Origin: Oscillospiraceae bacterium
GTDB taxonomy: Bacteria; Bacillota; Clostridia; Oscillospirales; CAG-272
Direction: 5' to 3'
NCBI GenBank assembly: GCA_015064315.1
Contig: SVSL01000013.1
Span: 1-36,615, forward strand
DNA length: 36,615 nucleotides
Below the pieces are notes generated by a model. It did not search any database, was not told the origin of the DNA, and saw only the letters and a program-made list of their open reading frames with translations. Positions within the stretch are counted from its first letter, which is position 1; every line of letters starts with the position of its first letter. The translations under genes were made by a program, and so were the position numbers. Positions 7,623-16,907 of the stretch are shown here, piece by piece.

Positions 7623-8683
7623 GCTTGTTCCTCCAAAATACTTTGGATCGTTGCGATCAGGGTCTGCATCTGCTCCCACGTGCCCACGGTGATGCGGTTG
7701 TAGGAGGAGATACGGGAAGCGGTGAAGTGGCGCACAAGGATGCCGCGTCTTTTCAGCTCCAGATAGAGTGCCTCGCCGTCCAATTTCGGGTGCTTGACAA
7801 AGAGAAAGTTGGTTTTGGAATTGGTCATCTCAAAGCCCAGCTTTTGAAGGGCAGTGGCGGTTTTTTCGCGGTTTTCCATAATGGTTTGGCAGTTCTTTGC
7901 GGTGTATTCGGGATCGCAAAGCGTGCCGTAGCCTGCCGCCAGCGTCATGGAGTTGACGTTATAAGGATTGGTGGAATACTTGATGGCGTTGAGGTCGGCG
8001 ATCAGAGCCTTACAGCCCACGCCAAAGCCAAGGCGCGCGCCTGCCATGGAGCGGGACTTGGAGAAGGTCTGCGTCACCAGCAGATTGTCATATTTCTTGA
8101 TGAGCGGCACACAGCTTTCGCCGCCAAAATCCACGTACGCCTCGTCGATCACCACCACGTTATTGGGATTCTTTTGGAGGATCTCCTCGATCTGATCCCG
8201 TGAGAGGGCAATGCCGGTGGGGGCGTTGGGGTTGGCGATAAAGACCGTTCCGCCTGCGGCGAAATAGTCGGAGGTATCAATGGTGAAATCCTCTTTGAGT
8301 GGAATGATCTTAGAGGGGAGATTATTGATTTCCGCAAACACCGAATAAAAGCCGTAGGTGATGTCGGCAAAAACGGCGGGGGTTTTGGGGTCGCAGAACG
8401 CCATGAAGGCAAAGTTCAGGATCTCATCCGAGCCGTTGGTAAGAAGCACCTCGTCGGAATCCACGCCAAGGGTCTTTGCAAGGGCATCGGTGGTTTTTTT
8501 GCAGGTGGGGTCGGAGTAAAGCTGAAGCCCCATGGCAGCTTGCGCCGCTTCCCTTTGCGCCTTCTCTGAGGGCGGGAAGGGGGATTCGTTGGTATTCAGC
8601 TTAACGTATTGCATCTCCTTGGGCTGCTCTCCCGGGGTGTAGGGCTCAAGGCTTGCGTATTTGGGGCTGAAGAAGCGGCTCAT
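7619..8683 (-). CDS. hisC: Histidinol-phosphate aminotransferase HisC
   Basis: 354-residue fold-type I PLP aminotransferase. Landmarks: KLNTNESPFPPS near residue 28, FIANPNAPTG at about 148-157, VVIDEAYVDF around 180, and the PLP Schiff-base Lys209 in TQTFSKSRSMAGARLGF. It lies between hisD and hisB with 4-bp overlaps on both sides. It could also serve aromatic amino acid transamination, as some HisC enzymes do; the operon points to histidine. Confidence 0.96.
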   Translation of the reverse strand: MSRFFSPKYASLEPYTPGEQPKEMQYVKLNTNESPFPPSEKAQREAAQAAMGLQLYSDPTCKKTTDALAKTLGVDSDEVLLTNGSDEILNFAFMAFCDPKTPAVFADITYGFYSVFAEINNLPSKIIPLKEDFTIDTSDYFAAGGTVFIANPNAPTGIALSRDQIEEILQKNPNNVVVIDEAYVDFGGESCVPLIKKYDNLLVTQTFSKSRSMAGARLGFGVGCKALIADLNAIKYSTNPYNVNSMTLAAGYGTLCDPEYTAKNCQTIMENREKTATALQKLGFEMTNSKTNFLFVKHPKLDGEALYLELKRRGILVRHFTASRISSYNRITVGTWEQMQTLIATIQSILEEQA

Positions 8684-9960
8684 TGTTCCTCCTCCAAGCG
8701 AACCACGGCACTCTTGGCGTGGGCGGTCAGACCTTCCTTGGTGGCAAAGAATTCCACGTCATGGGCAACGCGCTCCAGAGCCTCCTTGGTATAGTAGGTG
8801 TACTGGGTCTTCTTCACAAAGTCGTCCACCGAAAGGGGACTGGAGAACTTTGCCGTGCCGCTGGTGGGCAGGGTGTGATTGGGGCCCGCAAAATAGTCGC
8901 CCAGCGCCTCGGGGCAGTTGCGACCCATAAAGATGGAGCCCGCATGGCGGATGGCGTCCAGATAGTCAAAGGGATTGTCCACGCAAAGCTCCAGATGCTC
9001 GGGAGCCAGCTCGTTGGCAATGTCAATGGCAACGCTCAGGGTGGGGGAGACGATGATCTTGCCGTTGTTGTCGATGGAGACGCGCGCGATCTCGGCACGC
9101 TCGAGAAGGGGAATCTGACGCTCCAGCTCGGCGCTGACCTTCTCTGCAAGGGAGGCGGAATCGGTGACCAGCACCGCGCTCGCCATTTTGTCGTGCTCGG
9201 CTTGGGAAAGCAGATCCGCCGCTACGTGACGGGGATTGCTCAGACCGTCGGCAACGATGAGGATCTCGCTGGGGCCTGCGATCATGTCGATGGAGACCAC
9301 GCCGTATACCTGCTTTTTGGCTTCGGCAACGAATGCGTTTCCGGGACCTACGATCTTGTCCACCTTGGGAATGCTCTCGGTTCCAAAGGCGAGGGCGGCA
9401 ACCGCCTGGGCTCCACCCACCTTAAAGATGCGGTCGATGCCTGCGATCTTTGCGGCGGCAAGGATCACGGGGTTGATCTTTCCCTCCTTGTTGGGGGGAG
9501 AGACCATGACCACCTCGCGGCAGCCCGCGATCTTGGCGGGAATGGCATCCATAAGCACAGTGGAGGGATATGCCGCCGTGCCGCCGGGAACGTAAAGTCC
9601 GGCGCGATCCACGGGGATCACCTTCTGACCAATGACGATGCCGCTTTCATTGTTGATGATAAAGCTGTTACGCACCTGCTTTTCGTGGAAGGCACGGATG
9701 TTCTTGGCGGCTTTTTCCAAAACCTCCAAAAATCTCGGCTCTACGGCGGCGACTGCCTCGTCGATCTCCTCGGGGGTGACGGCAAGGGAATCCAGCTTGG
9801 CGCGGTCGAATTTTTCACAGTATTCGTAGAGAGCCGCATCGCCCTTGGCTCTGACGTTGGCGATGATCTCACTTACGGTGGCTTCTACGTTGACGGTGGG
9901 CTCGGTGCGGGCAAAGATCTCGCTGTTTGGCACCTCACCGTATTTCAGTATCTTGATCAT
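8680..9960 (-). CDS. hisD: Histidinol dehydrogenase HisD
   Basis: 426 residues, full length. It oxidises L-histidinol to L-histidine in two NAD-dependent steps. Family signatures include [39 protein letters not shown], the zinc-region SQAEHD and the LAPEHLEL motif with the catalytic Glu-His pair. The end overlaps hisC by 4 bp and it starts 5 bp after hisG. Confidence 0.97.
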   Translation of the reverse strand: MIKILKYGEVPNSEIFARTEPTVNVEATVSEIIANVRAKGDAALYEYCEKFDRAKLDSLAVTPEEIDEAVAAVEPRFLEVLEKAAKNIRAFHEKQVRNSFIINNESGIVIGQKVIPVDRAGLYVPGGTAAYPSTVLMDAIPAKIAGCREVVMVSPPNKEGKINPVILAAAKIAGIDRIFKVGGAQAVAALAFGTESIPKVDKIVGPGNAFVAEAKKQVYGVVSIDMIAGPSEILIVADGLSNPRHVAADLLSQAEHDKMASAVLVTDSASLAEKVSAELERQIPLLERAEIARVSIDNNGKIIVSPTLSVAIDIANELAPEHLELCVDNPFDYLDAIRHAGSIFMGRNCPEALGDYFAGPNHTLPTSGTAKFSSPLSVDDFVKKTQYTYYTKEALERVAHDVEFFATKEGLTAHAKSAVVRLEEEQ

Positions 9961-9965
9961 GGAAT

Positions 9966-10592
9966 TTATCCTTCTTTCATTTGCTCTGCGATGCTCGCGA
10001 CGATCCTTTCGATCTGCTCGCTCTTGAATTTAAAGCTTGCCTTGTTGGCGATCAGACGGGCGCTGATGGGAACGATGGTCTCAAAGACCTCCAGATTGTT
10101 CTCCTTGAGGGTGGTGCCCGTTTCCACGATATCCACGATGACGTCGGAAAGCCCCAGAATGGGAGCCAGCTCAATGGAGCCGTTGAGATGGATGATGTCG
10201 ATCTCACGTCCCATGGAGGCGTAGTAATTGCTGGCGATGTTGGAAAATTTGGTGGCGACCTTCAGGGTTCTCGAGGGGTCGTCGCGGAAGCCCTTGGGGG
10301 CGGCAACCGCCATACGGCAGTTTCCGGTTTTCAGATCGAGAAGCTCGTAGATGTCGGGGTTGTATTCCAAGAGAATATCCTTGCCGGCAACGCCAACGTC
10401 GGCGGCGCCGCGGGCTACGTAGATGGCAACGTCCGAGGGCTTTGCCCAAAAGTAGCGAACGCCGCATTCCTCGTTTTCAAAAATCAGCTTGCGGTTGTTT
10501 TCCTTAATGGAGGGACACTCAAAGCCCGCCTTTTCAAACATGGCGTAGACCTTTTCGCCCAATCTTCCCTTAGGCAGGGCAATATTAAGCAT
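9966..10592 (-). CDS. hisG: ATP phosphoribosyltransferase, short-form catalytic subunit HisG
   Basis: 208 residues, the short HisG type that lacks the C-terminal regulatory domain and needs HisZ. It catalyses the first committed step (ATP + PRPP). Visible: N-terminal IALPKGRLGE, GAADVGVAGKDIL and the PRPP loop DIVETGTTLKENNL. ATG 10592 starts the family N-terminus MLNIALPKGRL and overlaps the hisZ stop by 8 bp; the longer frame would add residues not seen in the family. Histidine feedback would act through the HisG-HisZ complex. Confidence 0.96.
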   Translation of the reverse strand: MLNIALPKGRLGEKVYAMFEKAGFECPSIKENNRKLIFENEECGVRYFWAKPSDVAIYVARGAADVGVAGKDILLEYNPDIYELLDLKTGNCRMAVAAPKGFRDDPSRTLKVATKFSNIASNYYASMGREIDIIHLNGSIELAPILGLSDVIVDIVETGTTLKENNLEVFETIVPISARLIANKASFKFKSEQIERIVASIAEQMKEG

Positions 10593-11697
10593 TGGCTTCA
10601 AGGATCTCCACCTCACTTTCGTTGAGCTTGAGCAGCTGACGGTATTTCAGCTTTTCGGGAACTGCCTTCTGTGCCGTGACGCTCAGCCCCTTTGCGGTCA
10701 GCTCGCGTACGGTGTCGGAAAGCACCTTCAGATCGGTGCTCTTATCGTAAAGAAGAACCGTGTCAATGTCAAATTCGACTCTTTGGGAGGTCAGCTCCTC
10801 CAAAAGATCAAGGTAGATGGCAAAGCCCATGGCACCGGAGCTTCTGCCGGCGCGCTGCATCATCAGATCGTACTGACCGCCCGAGAGAATGCTCTGGGGG
10901 ATGCCGCTGATAAAGCCCTTGAGCACGATGCCGTTATAGTAGCTCATGTCGTTGATGACCGAGAAGTCGATGCGAAGCTTTTCCGAGGGAACCACCGAAA
11001 GAATGCTCTTCAGCTGCTTCAGGGCTTCTCCAAAGACCTCGTCGGTGAGCAAGCCCTCCAGCTTTTCCAATACGGCGGCAGGAGCGCCGTAAGAGGACAT
11101 CAGGGTTTTGAGGGGGATCAGCTTTTCTTCGCCAATGCCTTCCGCGGAGCAGAGCTCCTCCACGCCGTGGAGATTCTTTTCGCCCACGCAACGCAGAAGC
11201 GACTGCCTTGCCTCGTCCGAGATTCCCGTGGCGTCAATGGCGGCGGAGAGCAGACCCAGATGAGAGATATCCAGCACGAAATCGGGGCTGATGCGTGCAA
11301 GGCTTTCGGCGGCAAGCATAACCACCTCGGAGATGGCGTAGTCGTCAATGTCGCCAAGGCATTCCAAACCCACCTGCATGATCTCCTTGTAGGAGTGGCT
11401 GGAGCCCGAAACACGGTAGACGTTCTCATTATAGTAAACCTTTTGCACGCAGCCGGGGACGTCCTTGCTGTTCTTTACAATGGAAAGGGTAACGTCGGGC
11501 TTGAGCGCCATGAGCTTGCCGTTGGTATCTGTAAAAGTAATGACGTGATCCGACACCAAAAAGCTCTTGTTGCGCACGTAAAGGTCGTATTCTTCAAATT
11601 TACTCATTTTGAATTGCTGATATCCGAAGGAGCTGTAAAGCTTGCGCAGCTCAAAGACTGCGGCTTCCTCGTTTTTCAGCAGATTTTTCTCTGTCAT
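10585..11697 (-). CDS. hisZ: ATP phosphoribosyltransferase regulatory subunit HisZ
   Basis: 370-residue paralogue of histidyl-tRNA synthetase catalytic domain. It binds histidine and forms the hetero-octamer with HisG. Class II synthetase-like parts are visible: LRKLYSSFGYQQFKMSKFEEYDLY near the N-terminus, LKPDVTLSIVKN (motif 2-like) around 65-80, and SILSGGQYDLMM / GAMGFAIYLD (motif 3-like). It lacks the anticodon-binding domain expected for a true HisRS. It starts 6 bp after yerC and overlaps hisG. Confidence 0.95.
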   Translation of the reverse strand: MTEKNLLKNEEAAVFELRKLYSSFGYQQFKMSKFEEYDLYVRNKSFLVSDHVITFTDTNGKLMALKPDVTLSIVKNSKDVPGCVQKVYYNENVYRVSGSSHSYKEIMQVGLECLGDIDDYAISEVVMLAAESLARISPDFVLDISHLGLLSAAIDATGISDEARQSLLRCVGEKNLHGVEELCSAEGIGEEKLIPLKTLMSSYGAPAAVLEKLEGLLTDEVFGEALKQLKSILSVVPSEKLRIDFSVINDMSYYNGIVLKGFISGIPQSILSGGQYDLMMQRAGRSSGAMGFAIYLDLLEELTSQRVEFDIDTVLLYDKSTDLKVLSDTVRELTAKGLSVTAQKAVPEKLKYRQLLKLNESEVEILEANA

Positions 11698-11703
11698 AAT
11701 TGG

Positions 11704-11997
11704 TTACTCCTCTTGGTTTTTCAAACGGTCCAAAATGGTTCGGTATCCCTGACTGCCATAATTCAGACACTTGTTGACACGGCAGATGGTTGCCGTGCTG
11801 GCTCCCGTGGAGCGGGAGATCTCCTGATAATTTTTGCCCTCGTCCAGCATTCTTGCAACGTCAAAGCGTTGGGAGAGATCCTGCATTTCCTTGATGGTGC
11901 AGAGATCGTCAAAAAAGGCTTCGCATTCCTCTAAGGTTTGTAATTTCAGAATTGCCCGAAAGAGATGCTCGGCTTCTTCAAGATGTTTTCTCGTCAT
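11704..11997 (-). CDS. yerC: TrpR-like regulator, YerC/YecD family; candidate histidine-operon repressor
   Basis: 97 residues, all-helical. The DNA-binding helix-turn-helix is near residues 56-81 (NYQEISRSTGASTATICRVN), the typical pattern of TrpR-superfamily YerC proteins. It is the first gene of the histidine operon, 6 bp before hisZ. Together with a near-palindrome between the -35 and -10 boxes of its own promoter, this makes it a likely autoregulated repressor of the operon. Family and position are seen; the effector (histidine or a charged-tRNA-linked signal) is inferred. Confidence 0.9.
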   Translation of the reverse strand: MTRKHLEEAEHLFRAILKLQTLEECEAFFDDLCTIKEMQDLSQRFDVARMLDEGKNYQEISRSTGASTATICRVNKCLNYGSQGYRTILDRLKNQEE

Positions 11998-12029
11998 GGT
12001 TTTTACCGCCTTTGTTTTAATTGTTTAAC

Positions 12030-12058
12030 ATTTTACCACACTAAAGCGTGAAAGTCAA
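12030..12058 (-). promoter_or_regulatory. Promoter of the yerC-his operon
   Basis: On the minus strand TTGACT (12053-12058), 17-nt spacer, TAAAAT (12030-12035). The expected transcript leader is only about 25 nt, so there is no room for a T-box or a His-peptide attenuator. Confidence 0.8.
12037..12050. promoter_or_regulatory. Candidate operator in the his promoter spacer
   Basis: CACACTAAAGCGTG is an imperfect palindrome (CAC-x-CT-xx-AG-x-GTG) placed exactly between -35 and -10. A repressor bound here would block RNA polymerase. TrpR-family operators have a similar CTnnAG-centred symmetry, so YerC is the natural candidate. Confidence 0.5.
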
Positions 12059-12103
12059 TAGGAAAATGAAAAATATATAGAAAATAATGAAAAAATGCAG
12101 ACG

Positions 12104-12136
12104 AAAAAAACGCAGATTTTCGCCGCGGCGAAAATC
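12104..12136 (-). terminator. Terminator after argF
   Basis: A perfect 22-bp palindrome GATTTTCGCCG/CGGCGAAAATC (12115-12136) is followed on the minus strand by a run of seven T (12104-12110) after a 4-nt gap. It lies 120 bp beyond the argF stop and before the his operon promoter. Confidence 0.7.
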
Positions 12137-12143
12137 AACCTCA

Positions 12144-12180
12144 ACTCTTCACTCTTCACTCTTCACTATTCATTATTCAC
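12144..12180. repeat. Short tandem repeat, TCTTCAC unit
   Basis: Three copies of the 7-base unit TCTTCAC followed by degenerate TATTCAT/TATTCAC units. It lies in the 3' untranslated stretch of argF just before the terminator. Confidence 0.75.
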
Positions 12181-12256
12181 TTTCCTCAAACACAAAGGAA
12201 GCGGAGCGGGAGAAGGGAAGGGAATCCCGAACTCTCGCTCCGATGAAGAAATGCTT

Positions 12257-13255
12257 TTAAACTGTCGCTCCCACAAGGGTTGCCGCCATGACCGCCTTGA
12301 TGGTGTGCATGCGGTTTTCGGCTTCGTCAAAGACTACCGAGCGGTCACTTTCAAAGACCTCGTCGGTGACCTCCATACAGGTGATGCCGAATTTCTCGTG
12401 GATCTGCTTGCCAATGGTGGTTTTGAGGTCGTGGAAGGCGGGCAGGCAGTGCATAAAGCGGCACTCTGCTCCTGCATTGTTCATCAGCTCCATGGTCACG
12501 CGGTAGGGAGAAAGCTCCTCAATCCGCTCCTGCCATACGCTGTCGGGCTCGCCCATGGAGACCCAAACGTCGGTGTAGATCACGTGGGCGCCCCGTGTTG
12601 CAACCATGGGATCCTCAATAAATTCCAAAGTCGCGCCTGTCTCCTTGGCAACGGAGAGGCAAGCGTTGATCAATTCTTGGTTGGGGAAATACTTTTTGGG
12701 AGCGCATGCAACAAAGTGCATACCCATCTTTGCGCATCCCACCATCAGGGAGTTGCCCATGTTGTAACGGGCGTCACCCATATAGACCAGCTTTTTGCCC
12801 TTGAGAGATCCGAAGATCTCGCGAACGGTCAGAAAATCTGCCAGGATCTGGGTGGGATGGAACTCGTTGGTCAGACCGTTCCAAACGGGAACGCCTGCGT
12901 TTGCGGCGAGCTCCTCCACGATCTCCTGTCCAAAGCCGCGGTACTCAATGCCGTCAAACATTCTGCCAAGCACGCGCGCCGTGTCGGCAATGCTTTCCTT
13001 TTTGCCGATCTGGGAGCCCGTGGGATCCAGATAGGTGGGATGCATTCCAAGATCCGCCGCCGCCACCTCAAAGGCGCAACGGGTACGGGTGCTGGTTTTT
13101 TCAAAGACAAGGGCAATGCTCTTTCCTTCACACATACGGTGGGGGATGCCCTTCTTTTTCTTCATTTTGAGATCCGCCGAAAGATTCAGAAGCCCCTCGA
13201 TCTCGGCGGGGGTGAAATCCAAAAGCTTTAAAAAATGCTTGTTTGTCAGATTCAT
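12257..13255 (-). CDS. argF: Ornithine carbamoyltransferase
   Basis: 332 residues, normal length. It makes citrulline from ornithine and carbamoyl phosphate. The carbamoyl-phosphate motif STRTR is at 55-59, and the ornithine-side HCLPAFHD with its reactive Cys is near residue 270. Biosynthetic ArgF and catabolic ArcB cannot be split by sequence alone, but its place at the end of argC-J-B-D argues for ArgF. It starts 3 bp after the argD stop. Confidence 0.95.
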   Translation of the reverse strand: MNLTNKHFLKLLDFTPAEIEGLLNLSADLKMKKKKGIPHRMCEGKSIALVFEKTSTRTRCAFEVAAADLGMHPTYLDPTGSQIGKKESIADTARVLGRMFDGIEYRGFGQEIVEELAANAGVPVWNGLTNEFHPTQILADFLTVREIFGSLKGKKLVYMGDARYNMGNSLMVGCAKMGMHFVACAPKKYFPNQELINACLSVAKETGATLEFIEDPMVATRGAHVIYTDVWVSMGEPDSVWQERIEELSPYRVTMELMNNAGAECRFMHCLPAFHDLKTTIGKQIHEKFGITCMEVTDEVFESDRSVVFDEAENRMHTIKAVMAATLVGATV

Positions 13256-13258
13256 AGA

Positions 13259-14431
13259 TCAAGCCTCCTTGGCGCAAGCCTGTTTCAAAATTTCAATGGC
13301 TTCCTTGAGCACGTCCATGGGGATGTTGAGGGCGGGAAGCAAACGCACCTTCGTTTTTGCGCTCAGACAGAGAACGCCTGCCGCCATACAGTCCTTGATG
13401 ACGTCGGAGGCGGGACGCTCGGTTTCAATGCCGATCATCAGTCCCATGCCGCTGACACCCTTGATGCCCTTGCAATTCTTGAGCGTGTTGAAGATATAGT
13501 CGCTCTTTTCCTTCACCTCGGCAAGCAGCTTTTCATCGATGCGTGAGATGAGATTGACCGCGCCCGCGCAGGCAACGGGATTGCCGCCAAAGGTGGAGCC
13601 GTGATCACCGGGGGCAAGGACGTTTTCTACCTTTTCGCCCAAAAGGGTTGCGCCCAGAGGCAGACCGCCGCCGAGACCCTTTGCGGTGGAGACCACGTCG
13701 GGGGTGATGCCAAAATTCATGTAGGCGTAAAGCTCGCCGGTGCGTCCGTTACCGGTTTGCACCTCGTCGATCATCAGAATGATGTCGTTTTCCTTGGCAT
13801 AATCGGCAACCGCCTTGACGTATGCGGGATCAAGAGCGATGACGCCGCCCTCGCCCTGCACACATTCCAGGAGAATGCCTGCCGTTTTGTGCGCCTCTGC
13901 CAGCACCTTGAGTGCTTCAAAATCATTGGCGGGGGCGTGAACGAAGCCGGGGGTCAGAGGCTGGAAGAGCTCGTGGAAATGATCCTGTCCGGTTGCCGCA
14001 AGGGTGGTCAGGGTTCTTCCGTGGAAGCTGTTTTTGAGGGTGATGACGGTGTTATATTCGGGTCCCTTCTTTTCTGCCGCGTATTTGCGCGCCACCTTGA
14101 TGGCGCACTCGTTGGACTCGGCACCCGAGTTGGAGAAGAATACCTTTTTCATGCCCGTGCGCGTGCAGAGAAGCTCGGCAAGGGAAGCACAGGGCTGGGT
14201 GTAGTAGAGATTGGACATATGCTGAACCTTGTTCAGCTGATCGGTGACAGCCTTGACCCATTCGTCATCGGAAATACCAAAGGCGGTAACGCCAATGCCC
14301 GAGCCCATGTCGATATAGCGTTTTCCGTTCTCATCGTAAACAAGAGAGCCCTTGCCCGAAACGATTTCCACGGGGAAGCGGGCGTAGGTGCCTGCCACGT
14401 AGGTGCTGTCAATTTGCTTGAGATTGCTCAT
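13259..14431 (-). CDS. argD: Acetylornithine aminotransferase
   Basis: 390-residue class III PLP aminotransferase. It converts N-acetylglutamate semialdehyde to N-acetylornithine. Visible: VFFSNSGAESNECAIKVAR, the SFHGRT loop, MIDEVQTGNGRTG with the PLP-ring Asp, the PLP lysine in STAKGLGGGLPLGA, and HGSTFGGNP. It lies between argB (4-bp gap) and argF (3-bp gap). Confidence 0.95.
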   Translation of the reverse strand: MSNLKQIDSTYVAGTYARFPVEIVSGKGSLVYDENGKRYIDMGSGIGVTAFGISDDEWVKAVTDQLNKVQHMSNLYYTQPCASLAELLCTRTGMKKVFFSNSGAESNECAIKVARKYAAEKKGPEYNTVITLKNSFHGRTLTTLAATGQDHFHELFQPLTPGFVHAPANDFEALKVLAEAHKTAGILLECVQGEGGVIALDPAYVKAVADYAKENDIILMIDEVQTGNGRTGELYAYMNFGITPDVVSTAKGLGGGLPLGATLLGEKVENVLAPGDHGSTFGGNPVACAGAVNLISRIDEKLLAEVKEKSDYIFNTLKNCKGIKGVSGMGLMIGIETERPASDVIKDCMAAGVLCLSAKTKVRLLPALNIPMDVLKEAIEILKQACAKEA

Positions 14432-14435
14432 GGGA

Positions 14436-15299
14436 TCAACCTCCCGTTACCATGGTGCCGGCACCCTCGTCGGTGAGCAGCTCCATGAGGATAGAATGCG
14501 GAACGCGTCCGTCCATGATGATCACGTTTTCCACGCCTTCGCGGATGGCTTCCACACAGCAATCCACCTTGGGGATCATGCCGCCCGAGATGATGCCTTC
14601 CACCTTGAGCTTTTCGGCATCGGAAACGGTGATCTCGGGAATGAGGGAGGAGGGATCGTCCTTGTCGCGCAGAACGCCTGCGATATCGGTCATCATGATC
14701 AGTCTTTCGGCGCTCAGCGCGCCTGCAATGTGAGCGGCGGCGGTGTCGCCGTTGATGTTATAGGTGTTGCCCTCGCGGTCGCATCCCACGGTGGAAATGA
14801 CGGGAATGTATCCCTTTTCCAAGAGGTCGGTGACAGGGGCGATGTTGATTTTTGTGATCTCGCCCACGTAGCCCAGACGCTCGTCCTTGATCCTGGATTC
14901 GATGAGCATACCGTCCATGCCGGAAATACCCATGGCGCGTCCGCCCTTCATTTCCAGGAGGTTAACCAGGGTTTTGTTGACCTTGCCGGCAAGAACCATT
15001 TGCACGATGTCCACGGTTTCCTTGTCGGTAACGCGCAGACCGTCTACAAACTCGGCTTTTTTGCCCAGACGGTTCATCAGATCGTTGATCTCGGGGCCGC
15101 CGCCGTGAACCAGAACCACCTTAACGCCGATGAGCCAAAGGAGAACGATGTCCTCCATGACCTGCATTTTGAGATCCTCGTTGATCATGGCGTTGCCGCC
15201 GTATTTGACCACGACGATCTTGCCGGTATAGCGTTTGATATAGGGAAGTGCCTCGGTGAGCACCTCAGCGCGTTGCGCGTTGGAAAATTCGATACTCAT
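14436..15299 (-). CDS. argB: Acetylglutamate kinase
   Basis: 287 residues, amino-acid-kinase fold. It phosphorylates N-acetylglutamate. Motifs: VVVKYGGNAM near the N-terminus, VLVHGGGPEIND for substrate and phosphate, and NINGDTAAAHIAGAL. The start at 15299 (MSIEFSNAQRAE) is preceded by AGAGG eight bases away; the longer frame lacks support. The roughly 25-residue N-terminal helix before the kinase core is the type that forms the arginine-sensitive hexamer, so feedback inhibition by arginine is plausible. It is separated from argJ by 362 bp that include a repeat element. Confidence 0.95.
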   Translation of the reverse strand: MSIEFSNAQRAEVLTEALPYIKRYTGKIVVVKYGGNAMINEDLKMQVMEDIVLLWLIGVKVVLVHGGGPEINDLMNRLGKKAEFVDGLRVTDKETVDIVQMVLAGKVNKTLVNLLEMKGGRAMGISGMDGMLIESRIKDERLGYVGEITKINIAPVTDLLEKGYIPVISTVGCDREGNTYNINGDTAAAHIAGALSAERLIMMTDIAGVLRDKDDPSSLIPEITVSDAEKLKVEGIISGGMIPKVDCCVEAIREGVENVIIMDGRVPHSILMELLTDEGAGTMVTGG

Positions 15300-15379
15300 G
15301 ATAGATCCTCTCTGTTTTGCAGACTCTGATATGTGAAAGTTTTCGTCCACTTTTTTAGGTGGCTAAGATTACTGACAAA

Positions 15380-15410
15380 GTATAGCTTTAGAATCACTGT
15401 CAACAAAATA
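15380..15410 (-). promoter_or_regulatory. Possible secondary promoter in front of argB
   Basis: The minus strand here reads TTGTTGACA, then TATACT 13 nt after the TTGACA hexamer. Using the overlapping TTGTTG as -35 gives a 16-nt spacer to TATACT. It could restart transcription downstream of the inserted repeat. The match is imperfect. Confidence 0.35.
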
Positions 15411-15428
15411 AACAAATCGTGCTGATCT

Positions 15429-15557
15429 AAAGCCTCCCTTGTGTAAAGGGAGGTGCCGAGGAACGAGGCGGAGGGATTGTAAAAAACAAAAATTTTAAGT
15501 CAAACAATCCCTCAGTCGCCTTCGGCGCCAGCTCCCTTTACACAAGGGAGCCTTTGG
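15429..15557. repeat. MITE-like inverted-repeat element, copy B, between argJ and argB
   Basis: 129 bp with near-identical outer ends in inverted orientation: AAAGCCTCCCTTGTGTAAAG on the left, and the reverse complement of CTTTACACAAGGGAGCCTTT on the right. Inner arms GAGGGATTGT also pair. The centre is AT-rich. It belongs to the family of 4103-4213 and 24989-25089 and interrupts the arginine cluster. Confidence 0.85.
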
Positions 15558-15661
15558 TTTGTGCATATTGTCAAGTGTAATTTTTAAAGGTAGCTAAGGA
15601 ATTTTGCCGATTTGGGAGTGAGCGATTTTGATTCGCCCCTTTATGAACCGAACCGATGAAA

Positions 15662-16876
15662 TTACGTGCGGTAATCGCCGTTGATCTTCACGTAATCGTA
15701 GGTCAGGTCACAGCCCCATGCGGTGGCAGAGCCCTCGCCCTTGCCAAGGGAGATGAGAATTTCGATCTCCTTTTCCAGAAGGATCTCCTTGGCGATCTCT
15801 TCGGAAAATTCCACGCCTGCGCCATTCTTGCAAACGATGATCTCGCCCTTGGCACTGCGGAAGGAAACGTCCACGGCGTTTACGTCCACGTCGGCACCGC
15901 TGTAGCCGATGGCGCAGAGCACGCGTCCCCAGTTGGCATCAGCACCGAACATAGCCGCCTTTAAGAGGCTGGAGCAGATGACGCTCTTGGCAACCGTCTT
16001 TGCGGTGGGAACATCCTTGGCACCCGTCACCTTACATTCGAGAAGCTTGGTTGCACCCTCACCGTCGCCTGCGATCATGCGGCAGAGTGCCACGGTGACA
16101 GTGTTGAGAGCCTTCATAAAGATGGCAAAGTCTTCGTTCTCCTCGGTGATCTCGTCGTTGCCCGCCATGCCGTTGGCAAGAACGGTGACCATATCGTTGG
16201 TGGAGGTGTCGCCGTCCACGCTGACCATGTTAAAGGTGTTGGTGATATCGGTGGAAAGTGCCTTTTGAAGCATCGCGGGGGAGATGGCAACGTCGGTGGT
16301 GATGAAGACCAGCATGGTTGCCATGTTGGGGTGGATCATGCCGCTGCCCTTGGCAATGCCGCCCAGGGTACAGGTCTTGCCGCCGATCTCAAAGGAAACG
16401 GCAACCTCTTTTTTGACCGTGTCGGTGGTCATAATGCCTTCTGCCGCCGCCTCGCCGCCGTTTGCGGAAAGTCCCTTGGCAAGAACGGGGATGCCGTTTG
16501 CGATGGGCTCAAGGTTGAGCGGCTGACCGATGACGCCCGTGGATGCCACCACCACGTCGTTGGCGGAAATGCCCAGCTCCTTTGCCACAAGAGCACTCAT
16601 TTGCTCGGCAACCTCAATGCCGTTGGCGTTGCAGGTGTTGGCGTTGCCGCTGTTGCAGATGACTGCCTGCGCCACACCGTTGGCAAGATGTGCCTTGGTG
16701 ACCAAAAGGGGCGCCCCCTTTACCAGATTGGTGGTGTATACCGCCGCCGCGGAGGCAGGGCACTCGCTCATGATCATTGCCAGATCACGCTTGGTTTTGT
16801 TCTTGCGAATGCCGCAGTGAATTCCGTTTGCGACAAATCCCTTTGCGGCACATACGCCGCCGTTGATGAGCTTCAT
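15662..16876 (-). CDS. argJ: Bifunctional glutamate N-acetyltransferase / ornithine acetyltransferase ArgJ
   Basis: 404 residues. It recycles the acetyl group from N-acetylornithine to glutamate, and in the bifunctional form also makes N-acetylglutamate from acetyl-CoA. The precursor self-cleaves: the site is Ala-Thr in HPNMATML, where the Thr becomes the nucleophile of the beta chain. KGSGMIHPNMA and GDGEGATKL are family hallmarks. I chose ATG 16876 (MKLINGGVCA) over ATG 16888, because the latter has AAAGGA directly against the codon with no spacing. It lies 31 bp after argC. Confidence 0.94.
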   Translation of the reverse strand: MKLINGGVCAAKGFVANGIHCGIRKNKTKRDLAMIMSECPASAAAVYTTNLVKGAPLLVTKAHLANGVAQAVICNSGNANTCNANGIEVAEQMSALVAKELGISANDVVVASTGVIGQPLNLEPIANGIPVLAKGLSANGGEAAAEGIMTTDTVKKEVAVSFEIGGKTCTLGGIAKGSGMIHPNMATMLVFITTDVAISPAMLQKALSTDITNTFNMVSVDGDTSTNDMVTVLANGMAGNDEITEENEDFAIFMKALNTVTVALCRMIAGDGEGATKLLECKVTGAKDVPTAKTVAKSVICSSLLKAAMFGADANWGRVLCAIGYSGADVDVNAVDVSFRSAKGEIIVCKNGAGVEFSEEIAKEILLEKEIEILISLGKGEGSATAWGCDLTYDYVKINGDYRT

Positions 16877-16907
16877 TTTATCTTCCATTCCTTTCGAATA
16901 TTCCGTG

